Below, piece after piece: positions 34,113-41,964 of a DNA stretch of 64,000 nt (positions are counted from its first letter, which is position 1; every line of letters begins with the position of its first letter). Source of the stretch: Bacteroidales bacterium Bact_08. GTDB lineage: Bacteria > Bacteroidota > Bacteroidia > Bacteroidales > UBA932. Where the stretch lies: contig LUYZ01000002.1 in NCBI GenBank assembly GCA_001603425.1, positions 1 through 64,000 on the forward strand, in the 5' to 3' direction. The notes beneath the pieces were generated by a model. That model was not told the origin of the DNA and did no database searches. It saw only the letters and a program-made list of their open reading frames with translations. The position numbers and the translations under genes were made by a program.

Positions 34113-34132
34113 TTAAGTAGTGGCTTAGATCT

Positions 34133-34978
34133 TTAAAGTACTTTTTGCATTTGTAAAACCTGCTCTTGAGCGTAGAGTCTAGAGTAAGTTGCAAAATTTA
34201 AGGATGAATCAGGGTCTTGTTTATGCTCTTTGTATGCATAGATTAAAGATCTTGATACATTAATCAACAACCCTATATTACTATTCATTCCATATTTAGC
34301 AACCTCCTCTATGGTACCACCTTGTGCCCCAACACCTGGAACTAAAAAGAAATGGTCTGGACAGAACTCTCTAATCTCCTTAAGTTTTTGAGCTCTAGTA
34401 GCGCCAACTACAAACATAATATTGTCTTTATCACCCCATAGATTAGATTGTAAAATAACCTTTTTATATAGTGGCATTGATGGCTCATTTGAAACGGTGA
34501 GTGTCTCAAACTCATCGGCAGAGCTATTTGATGTTAGTGCTAAAATAATGCTCCATTTATCTTTGTATTGTAAAAATGGATCTATAGAGTCTCTTCCCAT
34601 ATATGGGGCAAGTGTAACAGCATCGCAGTTTAATGATTCATAAAATGCCTTAGCGTATCTTTGGGCAGTGTTGCCGATATCTCCTCGTTTTGCATCGGCT
34701 ATTACTAAAATAGAGCTATCTATCTCTTTAATATAGTCGATAGTCATTTTGAGCTGGATCCAGCCATCGACCCCTTCTGCTTCGTAAAATGCTAAATTTG
34801 GCTTATATGCAACACAAAGGTCATGTGTGTTGTCTATGATCTCTTTATTGAATTGGAATAACGGCCATTTGCTCTCTTTTATATGTGATGGCAATTGTGA
34901 CAGATCTGTATCAAGGCCGATACATAGGAACGACCCTTTTTTTCTTATATTATCTACTAAATTCTTATAATTATTCAT
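34133..34978 (-). CDS. pyrF: Orotidine 5'-phosphate decarboxylase, long type
   Basis: Converts OMP to UMP, the last step of pyrimidine synthesis. The 281 residues belong to the longer (type 2) form common in Bacteroidota. FLCIGLDTDLSQLP is near the N-terminus, the catalytic DAKRGDIGNTAQRYAKAF block lies at about 98-115, and a late VPGVGAQGGT forms the phosphate loop. It is a single gene read toward the repeat island. No terminator hairpin with a T-run was found downstream. Confidence 0.94.
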   Translation of the reverse strand: MNNYKNLVDNIRKKGSFLCIGLDTDLSQLPSHIKESKWPLFQFNKEIIDNTHDLCVAYKPNLAFYEAEGVDGWIQLKMTIDYIKEIDSSILVIADAKRGDIGNTAQRYAKAFYESLNCDAVTLAPYMGRDSIDPFLQYKDKWSIILALTSNSSADEFETLTVSNEPSMPLYKKVILQSNLWGDKDNIMFVVGATRAQKLKEIREFCPDHFFLVPGVGAQGGTIEEVAKYGMNSNIGLLINVSRSLIYAYKEHKQDPDSSLNFATYSRLYAQEQVLQMQKVL

Positions 34979-35031
34979 ATAGATATCGTTATTCCAATTT
35001 ATACTCCCAACTTATGATTACTTGATATTTG

Positions 35032-36117
35032 CTAGTTGCCGCTCTCTTTTAACCTCTCAGAGTTCTCGGCAATTTGTAATTTATCAATAAGATCTTGTAT
35101 CTCTCCATCCATAAATACAGGTAAATTATACATAGTATAGTTGATCCTATGATCTGTTAGTCTAGATTGAGGGTAGTTGTAAGTTCTAATCTTTGCCGAT
35201 CTATCTCCTGTGGATACCATAGTCTTTCTTTTGGCAGAGATCTCGTTAAGATACTTTTCGTACTCCAAATTGTATAGTCTGGTCCTAAGTTCGGCAAGGG
35301 CTTTATCGTAGTTCTTTATTTGTGACTTTTCATCTTGGCACTGAACTACAATACCAGATGGAATATGTGTTAATCTGATAGCTGAATATGTTGTATTAAC
35401 AGATTGGCCACCTGGACCAGATGAGCAGAATGTGTCTTTTCTAATATCACTGATGTTTAACTCAATGTCAAACTCTTCTGCCTCTGGAAGTACTGCTACA
35501 GAAGCTGCAGATGTATGAACTCTACCTTGTGTCTCTGTCTGAGGAACTCGTTGAACTCTATGAACTCCACTCTCATATTTAAGAACTCCATATACTCCGC
35601 TTCCACTGATTTTACAAATAACCTCTTTGAATCCGCCTGATGTTCCTTCACTTTGACTAGTAATCTCTAGTTTCCATCCCTTCTTCTCTGCAAATTTTGA
35701 ATATAGCCTTAGTAGATCACCAGCAAAAATAGAGGCTTCATCTCCACCAGCTCCAGCACGTATCTCTAATATTGCATTTTTAGAATCTTGTGGGTCAGCA
35801 GGTATTAAGAGAAGTTTGATCTGCTCTTCCATAATAGGAATCTGCTCTTCAATTTGAGCAACCTCCTCTTTGGCCATCTCTCTCATCTCTTCATCTTTCT
35901 CTGTCATAAGAATCTCTTTTGCAGAGTTAAGATTACCGATTAAATTTCTAAACTTTTCTCCAGCCTCAACAATAGGCTCTAATTCTTTATACTCTTTGTT
36001 GAGTTGAATATATTTTTTCATATCTGCCATCACGGCAGGGTCTGATATCTGTTGTGAGAGACCTTCAAACTTCTCTTTAATTCCTGATAATTTGGATAAT
36101 AAATTATTTTCGCTCAT
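35032..36117 (-). CDS. prfA: Peptide chain release factor 1
   Basis: Releases the finished chain at UAA and UAG codons. 361 residues, the normal RF1 length. The GGQ catalytic loop lies in [11 protein letters not shown] (about residue 233) and the stop-codon-reading segment is in [14 protein letters not shown]-type context (domain 2, with [10 protein letters not shown] before it). [13 protein letters not shown] is typical of bacterial class I factors. It lies 53 bases from pyrF on the same strand. Confidence 0.95.
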   Translation of the reverse strand: MSENNLLSKLSGIKEKFEGLSQQISDPAVMADMKKYIQLNKEYKELEPIVEAGEKFRNLIGNLNSAKEILMTEKDEEMREMAKEEVAQIEEQIPIMEEQIKLLLIPADPQDSKNAILEIRAGAGGDEASIFAGDLLRLYSKFAEKKGWKLEITSQSEGTSGGFKEVICKISGSGVYGVLKYESGVHRVQRVPQTETQGRVHTSAASVAVLPEAEEFDIELNISDIRKDTFCSSGPGGQSVNTTYSAIRLTHIPSGIVVQCQDEKSQIKNYDKALAELRTRLYNLEYEKYLNEISAKRKTMVSTGDRSAKIRTYNYPQSRLTDHRINYTMYNLPVFMDGEIQDLIDKLQIAENSERLKESGN

Positions 36118-36172
36118 ATATATCTTTTATTCTGTGCAAAAGTAATCAAAAAAGAGATAATGAGCTCAATTC

Positions 36173-37828
36173 TTATGCCATAAAATATTCAATATCCTCT
36201 TTCACACTCTTTATTCCAGCTATGCCAAAATTGTTTACAAGAACATTTGCAACATTTGGAGACAAAAAGGCTGGTAAAGTAGGGCCCAAGTGAATATTTT
36301 TAACGCCTAGACTTAGAAGAGCAAGTAGAACTATAACTGCTTTTTGCTCATACCATGCAATGTTATATGCTATTGGCAATTCGTTAATGTCGTTCAATTC
36401 AAATATCTCCTTTAGTTTAAGAGCAATCACTGCTAATGAATAGGAGTCGTTACACTGTCCAGCATCCAATACTCTTGGTATTCCGCCGATGTCACCTAGA
36501 GGTAGTTTGTTATATCTATATTTAGCACAGCCAGCTGTTAAAATAACAGTCTCTTTAGGCAGTGCATTTGCAAACTCAGTATAGTACTCTCTTCCCTTCA
36601 TTCTTCCGTCGCAACCTGCCATCACAAAGAATTTTTTTATAGCTCCACTTTTTACTGCATCTATAATCTTATCGGCTAGAGCAAAAACTTGTGCATGAGC
36701 AAATCCACCAATAATTTCTCCAGTCTCTATCTCTGTTGGTGGCTGACACCTTTTGGCATGTTCTATTATTTGAGAAAAGTCTTTTGTTTTGCCATCTTCT
36801 CTCTCTTTAATATGAATAAATCCAGGGTATCCAGAAGAACCAGTTGTATATACTCTATCTGTATATGTAGAAGTAGATTTTGGAGGCACAATACAGTTTG
36901 TAGTAAAAAGAATTGGACCATTAAATGTTTCAAATTCTATGTTTTGTCTCCACCATGAGCTACCATAATTTCCTACAAAATGCTTATACTTTTTAAAAGC
37001 AGGGTAGTAGTTGGCAGGAAGCATCTCTGAGTGTGTATATACATCAACGCCAGTGCCCTCAGTCTGTTTTAGTAACTCTTCCATATCTTTTAGGTCATGT
37101 CCAGATATTAGAATTGCTGGGTTATTCTTAACGCCGATATTTACTTTTGTTATCTCTGGATTGCCATAAGAAGAGGTGTTGGCTTTATCTAAAAGAGCCA
37201 TAACCTTTACTCCATTAGAGCCAGTTTCCAAAACAAGGGATGTTAAATAGTTTGCATCAAGAGAGTCATCTGTTGTATCCACAAGTGCCCTGTGCATAAA
37301 CTCATAAATGGAGTTGTCGTGATGACCTAGATTGTGTGCATGTTCAGCATATGCAGCCATACCTTTTAATCCATAAATTGTAAGTTCTCTTAATGATCTG
37401 ATGTCTTCATTTTCTGTGGATAATACCCCAACTTCTTTAGACTTCTCTTCCATTTTTTCTAGATCATTTTCTCTGTAATGGATAGATTCATATGATAGTT
37501 GTTCTACATCTCCACCATTATTCGCATACTCCTTGATTAATGAATCTATGAGAGAGTATGAATCTTTAATTTTTTTGACAAATCTATCTTTGTCAAAATT
37601 TGCATTAGTTATTGTCATAAAAAGAGAGTCAACAACAAACTTATCTGCTAGATCTGTTTTAACGCTCATTTTATTTAATCTATAGGCTATATGAGAGATA
37701 CCTTTACACATATATATCAATAGATCTTGAAGATTTGCCACCTCTGGAGTTTTACCGCAAACTCCTGCAATAGTACAGCCTATGTTTTTGGCTGACTCTT
37801 GACACTGAAAACAAAACATTTTGTTCAT
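36173..37828 (-). CDS. hcp: Hydroxylamine reductase / hybrid cluster protein
   Basis: Family enzymes reduce NO or hydroxylamine and protect anaerobes from nitrosative stress. 551 residues. The N-terminal cluster motif is [20 protein letters not shown] (C-x2-C-x8-C-x5-C), and the hybrid-cluster ligands lie in the C-terminal half ([51 protein letters not shown]). The upstream region has an exact -7 box and a Crp/Fnr-type palindrome, and the divergent neighbour is a Crp/Fnr regulator. Expression is therefore likely induced by that protein. Confidence 0.94.
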   Translation of the reverse strand: MNKMFCFQCQESAKNIGCTIAGVCGKTPEVANLQDLLIYMCKGISHIAYRLNKMSVKTDLADKFVVDSLFMTITNANFDKDRFVKKIKDSYSLIDSLIKEYANNGGDVEQLSYESIHYRENDLEKMEEKSKEVGVLSTENEDIRSLRELTIYGLKGMAAYAEHAHNLGHHDNSIYEFMHRALVDTTDDSLDANYLTSLVLETGSNGVKVMALLDKANTSSYGNPEITKVNIGVKNNPAILISGHDLKDMEELLKQTEGTGVDVYTHSEMLPANYYPAFKKYKHFVGNYGSSWWRQNIEFETFNGPILFTTNCIVPPKSTSTYTDRVYTTGSSGYPGFIHIKEREDGKTKDFSQIIEHAKRCQPPTEIETGEIIGGFAHAQVFALADKIIDAVKSGAIKKFFVMAGCDGRMKGREYYTEFANALPKETVILTAGCAKYRYNKLPLGDIGGIPRVLDAGQCNDSYSLAVIALKLKEIFELNDINELPIAYNIAWYEQKAVIVLLALLSLGVKNIHLGPTLPAFLSPNVANVLVNNFGIAGIKSVKEDIEYFMA

Positions 37829-37862
37829 AATAAAAAATTTAATGTGAATATTATTGTTAATT

Positions 37863-37870
37863 CAAAAGTA
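37863..37870 (-). promoter_or_regulatory. -7 element of the hcp promoter (TACTTTTG)
   Basis: An exact TAnnTTTG match on the minus strand, 35 bases before the hcp ATG. No -33 TTG is present, which fits a promoter dependent on an activator. The palindrome at 37891-37908 is centred about 41 bases before the expected start of transcription. Confidence 0.6.
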
Positions 37871-37890
37871 TTCGTTATTGACTTTAAAAA

Positions 37891-37908
37891 GTGTAATATT
37901 TGTTACAC
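37891..37908. promoter_or_regulatory. Crp/Fnr-type operator between hcp and its regulator
   Basis: GTGTAA (37891-37896), six bases, TTACAC (37903-37908) is a perfect palindrome of the size and spacing bound by Crp/Fnr-family dimers. It sits at about -41 relative to hcp, the class II activator position. It is also near -34 of a possible promoter for the regulator (TACTTTTA at 37923-37930), so autoregulation is plausible. Confidence 0.7.
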
Positions 37909-37952
37909 ATCTCTTTTTTTTATACTTTTATCATAAAATAATCCCTTTTTTT

Positions 37953-38645
37953 ATGGAATTTTCAACAAAATTAAAAAGCTGTCCAGTTTGTTCTTCTATT
38001 ACTGATTGCGAGATAAAAAGTTTAAAAGAGAGTATTGATTATAGAATTAAGAGATACTCTAAAGGAGACATAATTGCAAGTCAGGGAGATAGATGTGATA
38101 GCCTATATGTTCTTGTAAAAGGAAAGGTTAAAACAGAGATGATATCAGAAGGTGGGTCTTTGTTGACAATTGAGGAGATATCTGCTGTAAAACCTATGGC
38201 ATCGGCATTTCTTTTTGCACAAGAGAATAGATTTCCTGTATATGTGATTGCATTAGAAGAGTGTTATGTATTTACAATTTTTAAGCAATCTGTGATTAAA
38301 TTATTTCAAAATAATGAATCTTTTTTGGATAGTTACTTGAGATTTAACTCCAATAAAACACATTTTCTTACTAATAAAATTCAGATATTAACATGTAAAA
38401 CTATAAAGGGAAAGTTTGCATCTTATATTTTGGATCTATTAAAAAGAGGGAAAAAGGGATTTGAAAACAAACCTACAGTTTATATGGATATGAATCAAAC
38501 AGATTTAGCTAAATATTTTGGTGTAACAAGGCCAGCATTAGCAAGAATTATGTCAGATTTACAACAAGATAATATCATATCTTATGTCAGGAATAGTGTA
38601 ACTGTTTTAGATGTTGAGGCTTTAATTAGATTAAAAGGGTTTTAA
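37953..38645 (+). CDS. Crp/Fnr family transcriptional regulator, probable HcpR-like
   Basis: 230 residues from the ATG at 37953. Upstream in-frame codons encode a hydrophobic stretch unlike the family. A cyclic-nucleotide-fold sensor domain (RYSKGDIIASQGDRCDSLYVLVKGKVK, about 32-58) is followed by a C-terminal winged helix with DLAKYFGVTRPALARIMSDL. The N-terminus has CPVC and a third Cys (CEIK) ahead of the sensor domain, which could bind a cluster or sense redox. Its divergent arrangement with hcp and the shared palindrome suggest control of hcp in response to nitrosative stress. Confidence 0.85.
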   Translation: MEFSTKLKSCPVCSSITDCEIKSLKESIDYRIKRYSKGDIIASQGDRCDSLYVLVKGKVKTEMISEGGSLLTIEEISAVKPMASAFLFAQENRFPVYVIALEECYVFTIFKQSVIKLFQNNESFLDSYLRFNSNKTHFLTNKIQILTCKTIKGKFASYILDLLKRGKKGFENKPTVYMDMNQTDLAKYFGVTRPALARIMSDLQQDNIISYVRNSVTVLDVEALIRLKGF

Positions 38646-38679
38646 TTATATTGAATAATATATAGATTAATATTTTAGT

Positions 38680-39519
38680 ATGGAAGTAAGGGAGTTGTTC
38701 TTTAGTTATGTTTATAGAGGTTTAATTATAATTCTTCTGTTTTGTAGTACATTATCATGTGTGAAAAAACCAAATTATATTCCTCTTATTGTTGTAACCG
38801 ATTTTGGAGGTGTTACAGATGATCCCCTTGTTTTATCTATACTAGCTAGGAGTAAGGAGATTAATACAATAGGAATTATTCATTCAAATAAGAGTGATAC
38901 AATCAATAACTATAGATATACAAACTATGTAGATGCTCTTAATTTAAAATCTAAGTTGATTAATTGCTCTTCTGAATTAGACACTATCTTATCTAACTAT
39001 AGTAGAACCATTAGGATTGCGTTTTTAGGACCCTCTAAAGAGTTAATCAATTATTTCGAAAATAATAGAGATTTTGTAAATTGTATACACTCTATTTATG
39101 TTCAGATGCCTATTGATTATTTAGATGAGGATAGTTTGATCACATATATAGATAAATTTGAAATATTTACAAACTCATCGATCTATTTCATTGGAGATTA
39201 TGCAGCTAAAGAGGTAGCCTTAAATAGCGTAGATTATAATTTTATTATCAGAAATGGTGGTTTAAGAGAGCTTATTCAATCATTCGAAAATTATTGTGAT
39301 TCAACGGAGTTAGATATACAACATATGAGTAATTATTTGACTAGATTATATCCATATCCTAAAGATTTACTAGTAATAAATGCTATCAAGAATAATAGTT
39401 ATTTTAATTATATGAAAATTGCTCCCAAAAGATTTGTAACAGGTATATCACATGATTATGTGAGTTTAAAAAGAGTAGGGCCAATTAAAAGAGATATTGT
39501 CAACTCTTTGGTCAACTAA
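38680..39519 (+). CDS. Nucleoside hydrolase-like lipoprotein (tentative)
   Basis: 279 residues. A signal peptide ends in LSC, followed by V (Cys near 27), suggesting a lipoprotein. VVTDFGGVTDDPLVLSILAR resembles the DTDxGxDDxxAL metal motif of inosine-uridine nucleoside hydrolases, with the first Asp replaced and spacing changed. The later HSNKSDT, LGPSKELINYF and FIGDYAAKEV fit the same fold loosely. The enzyme activity is uncertain because the active-site aspartates are incomplete. It is a single gene after the Crp/Fnr regulator (34-base gap). Confidence 0.5.
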   Translation: MEVRELFFSYVYRGLIIILLFCSTLSCVKKPNYIPLIVVTDFGGVTDDPLVLSILARSKEINTIGIIHSNKSDTINNYRYTNYVDALNLKSKLINCSSELDTILSNYSRTIRIAFLGPSKELINYFENNRDFVNCIHSIYVQMPIDYLDEDSLITYIDKFEIFTNSSIYFIGDYAAKEVALNSVDYNFIIRNGGLRELIQSFENYCDSTELDIQHMSNYLTRLYPYPKDLLVINAIKNNSYFNYMKIAPKRFVTGISHDYVSLKRVGPIKRDIVNSLVN

Positions 39520-39568
39520 ATGATTGTAGGTTATAGATGTTGTCTATTTCTTCATAGTTTAGCTCTAT

Positions 39569-39599
39569 TTGATTTAAGATTAATAGGTTACTATCTTTG
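39569..39599 (+). promoter_or_regulatory. Promoter of the peroxiredoxin gene
   Basis: TTG (39569-39571), exactly 20 bases, TATCTTTG (39592-39599). This is a textbook Bacteroidota promoter, with transcription expected near 39606 and the ATG at 39639. Confidence 0.75.
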
Positions 39600-39638
39600 T
39601 AACATAATTATTAATATTAAAATTAAAGATTTAAGATT

Positions 39639-40343
39639 ATGGAAAATCAAACTACATCAATGCCTAGAATTGGAGATAGAGCTCCAGAATTTAAAGCAAT
39701 AACAACTCAGGGAGACATAAATTTCCCTTCTGATTATACAGGTAAGTGGGTTATTCTTTTCAGTCATCCTGCCGATTTTACTCCTGTTTGTACATCTGAA
39801 TTTATGACTTTTGCCTCAATGGCAGATGAATTTGAAAAGCTAAATACACAGCTAGTTGGTTTATCTGTTGATGGCCTTTATAGCCATATTGCATGGTTGA
39901 GAACAATCAAAGAGAAGATTGAGTATAAGGGAATGAAGAATATTGAGGTTAACTTCCCTTTAATAGAGGATATTACAATGAATGTTGCTAATAAGTATGG
40001 AATGATTCAACCTGGACAAAGTAGTACTAAAGCAGTTCGAGCAGTTTTCTTTATTGATCCTAAAGGGATAATAAGAACGATTGTATACTATCCATTGGAA
40101 ATAGGTCGTAATTTTGATGAGTTAAAAAGAGTATTGATTGCATTACAGACAGCAGATAATTTTAAAGTTGCACTTCCTGCTGATTGGAGACCAGGAGATG
40201 ATGTTATTGTTCCAACAGCTGGTTCATGTGGAGTTGCAAAAGATAGAGTTGAAGGTAAAGAAGAGGGAGTAACTTGTCATGATTGGTTCTTCTGTACAAA
40301 AAAATTGCCTAAAGATAAGGTAGAGGATGCTCTAGGAAAGTAA
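39639..40343 (+). CDS. Peroxiredoxin, Prx6-like family
   Basis: Reduces peroxides with a redox cysteine. 234 residues. The peroxidatic site is HPADFTPVCTSEF (Cys near 50). The long C-terminal domain (DPKGIIRTIVYYPLEIGRN, then ALPADWRPGDDVIVP) is that of the 1-Cys/Prx6 group. Three more cysteines near the C-terminus (SCGVAK, TCHDWFFC) could act as resolving residues. It has its own promoter and a strong terminator, so it is monocistronic. Oxidative defence in an anaerobe. Confidence 0.93.
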   Translation: MENQTTSMPRIGDRAPEFKAITTQGDINFPSDYTGKWVILFSHPADFTPVCTSEFMTFASMADEFEKLNTQLVGLSVDGLYSHIAWLRTIKEKIEYKGMKNIEVNFPLIEDITMNVANKYGMIQPGQSSTKAVRAVFFIDPKGIIRTIVYYPLEIGRNFDELKRVLIALQTADNFKVALPADWRPGDDVIVPTAGSCGVAKDRVEGKEEGVTCHDWFFCTKKLPKDKVEDALGK

Positions 40344-40360
40344 TAGAAAGACATTTAAAA

Positions 40361-40397
40361 TTAAAAGAGCTTGACTTAACCTGTCAAGCTCTTTTAA
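40361..40397. terminator. Bidirectional terminator between peroxiredoxin and psd
   Basis: TTAAAAGAGCTTGAC (40361-40375) and GTCAAGCTCTTTTAA (40383-40397) form a perfect 15-bp stem with a 7-base loop. The A/T ends give a T-run on each strand, serving both convergent genes. Confidence 0.88.
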
Positions 40398-40421
40398 TAT
40401 GTTATGAAATTATGACATTTA

Positions 40422-41084
40422 TTATTCTGCAAGTCGTGCAATAGCAGTATGGCAACCAGTCACTTTTTCTCCTTTTTTAACAAGTACTTCTGTACCTAAT
40501 GGTAGAAATAGGTCTATTCTTGATCCAAACTTAATAAAACCTATTTGATCGGCTTGATTATACTCTTCTCCTACTTTTGCATAGCAAACAATTCTTCTAG
40601 CAATTAGACCTGCAATTTGTCTAAATAGAATTTCGGTTTCACTTCCATCTTTTTTTACAACAATGGTTGTTCGTTCATTCTTTTCAGACGATTTAGGATG
40701 CATAGCTACCAAATATTTACCAGGATGGTATTTATAATAACTTACAGCACCTTTAATTGGAGTCCAGTTTACATGAACATTAAATACTGACATGAAAATT
40801 GAAACCTGGATGCACTCTTTCTTAAGATATTCAGGCTCAAATACATTCTTGATAATTACAATAGTCCCATCTGCTGGAGCAGAGATTATTGAGTTATCAT
40901 TAATTGATTTTCGTTCTGGTTCTCTAAAAAAACGTACGATAAGAATTGCAATTAGAAATAGGAAAAATACTACAATATGACTAACTGTTGAAAAACCAAC
41001 GGTTGCGTATAAAATTACTGCCAATGTTAGTAAAATCAAGATTGAGTTGAGGATAATTCTGTGTCCCTCTTTATGAATACGCAT
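40422..41084 (-). CDS. psd: Phosphatidylserine decarboxylase, short (type II-like) proenzyme
   Basis: Makes phosphatidylethanolamine. 220 residues. Hydrophobic N-terminus, SAPADGTIV, HVNWTPIKGAV and a late FIKFGSRIDLFLP, where the Gly-Ser bond is the expected self-cleavage site producing the pyruvoyl group. It lies downstream of cdsA with a 30-base gap. Both genes work in phospholipid synthesis at the inner membrane. Confidence 0.92.
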   Translation of the reverse strand: MRIHKEGHRIILNSILILLTLAVILYATVGFSTVSHIVVFFLFLIAILIVRFFREPERKSINDNSIISAPADGTIVIIKNVFEPEYLKKECIQVSIFMSVFNVHVNWTPIKGAVSYYKYHPGKYLVAMHPKSSEKNERTTIVVKKDGSETEILFRQIAGLIARRIVCYAKVGEEYNQADQIGFIKFGSRIDLFLPLGTEVLVKKGEKVTGCHTAIARLAE

Positions 41085-41114
41085 TAAATTACTAGTTGAA
41101 ATTGTTAATAGTTA

Positions 41115-41963
41115 TTATAATAGTTCAAAAAATTTAATATATGCTATAGCAATTGGAAATGATATAAGTGCACCATCAAATCTATCTAATAATCCTCCAT
41201 GCCCCGGCATAAGTTTTCCTGAATCTTTAACCTCATAGTTCCTTTTAAGTAAAGACTCAAATAGATCTCCAATTACGCCAAAGATAGAAATAATTATAGA
41301 AATAATAGTTGTATGAATAAGTCCAATATTTATAATAGATAGACTATGAAGTAAAATAGCAACAATAATAGTGCAAAAAACTCCTCCCCAGAACCCCTCC
41401 CAAGACTTATTAGGAGATACGGAGCGATATAGTTTGTTATCTCTTTTTTGCCCAAAAGTCATCCCAAATATATATGCTCCCACATCAGATGACCATAGAA
41501 GAATAAATAGGGAAATAATTATTTTATAGTTATAATCTCCAGAACTATTAAACAGAATCAGGTTAATTAAAGAGAACGGAAGTGCAATATACACTAAAGA
41601 CATTATCATATTTGATGTTGCCTTGTAATCGGGACCACACATGCCTCCATCTTTCTGTTTAGTGAAAAGTATAAGAGAATAAATTAAAGTTATTGGGATA
41701 ACTATCAATAGAATAAAACGCACAGAAATACCATAGTAGATATACAAAAATAGCATTATGTAAAATAATGCACCTGTTAATATTGTTAAATATTTTGCAT
41801 TTTTATAAATCTTTGGGGTAGTTATTTCTAAAAATTCCATTATCATTATAGATAATGAGAATATCATTACAACAGAAAAAATGATAGGGCCAATTAAAAG
41901 TGACCCTGTCATTATTATCAAAAATATTAATCCACTTAGTGATCTTAATATTGTTTTATTCAT
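41115..41963 (-). CDS. cdsA: Phosphatidate cytidylyltransferase
   Basis: Makes CDP-diacylglycerol from CTP and phosphatidic acid. 282 residues with about eight membrane helices. The family block SVSPNKSWEGFWGGV and the C-terminal signature KDSGKLMPGHGGLLDRFDGAL are present, with catalytic acidic residues. One base separates its start from the ftsH stop, indicating an rsfS-ftsH-cdsA-psd operon. Confidence 0.95.
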   Translation of the reverse strand: MNKTILRSLSGLIFLIIMTGSLLIGPIIFSVVMIFSLSIMIMEFLEITTPKIYKNAKYLTILTGALFYIMLFLYIYYGISVRFILLIVIPITLIYSLILFTKQKDGGMCGPDYKATSNMIMSLVYIALPFSLINLILFNSSGDYNYKIIISLFILLWSSDVGAYIFGMTFGQKRDNKLYRSVSPNKSWEGFWGGVFCTIIVAILLHSLSIINIGLIHTTIISIIISIFGVIGDLFESLLKRNYEVKDSGKLMPGHGGLLDRFDGALISFPIAIAYIKFFELL

Positions 41964-41964
41964 C

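Larger units (their letters stand above)
32669..34132. other. Gene-free repeat island
   Basis: About 1.46 kb between the hydrogenase terminator and pyrF with no convincing gene. Its plus strand is strongly purine-biased and visibly richer in G than the surroundings. It holds a dispersed repeat of about 70 bp (four copies), a tandem 113-bp repeat (three copies plus one apart), a 34-bp-period direct repeat, and two hairpin elements. Open frames on the minus strand here are Leu/Ser/Phe/Cys-rich and change frame from repeat to repeat, so they look like by-products of base composition. Origin unknown; decayed mobile DNA or a structural RNA are possibilities. Confidence 0.6.

Noticed and set aside
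37854-37952. Longer start for the Crp/Fnr regulator
   Set aside because: It would encode a membrane-like stretch over the operator and promoter. The ATG at 37953 fits the family.
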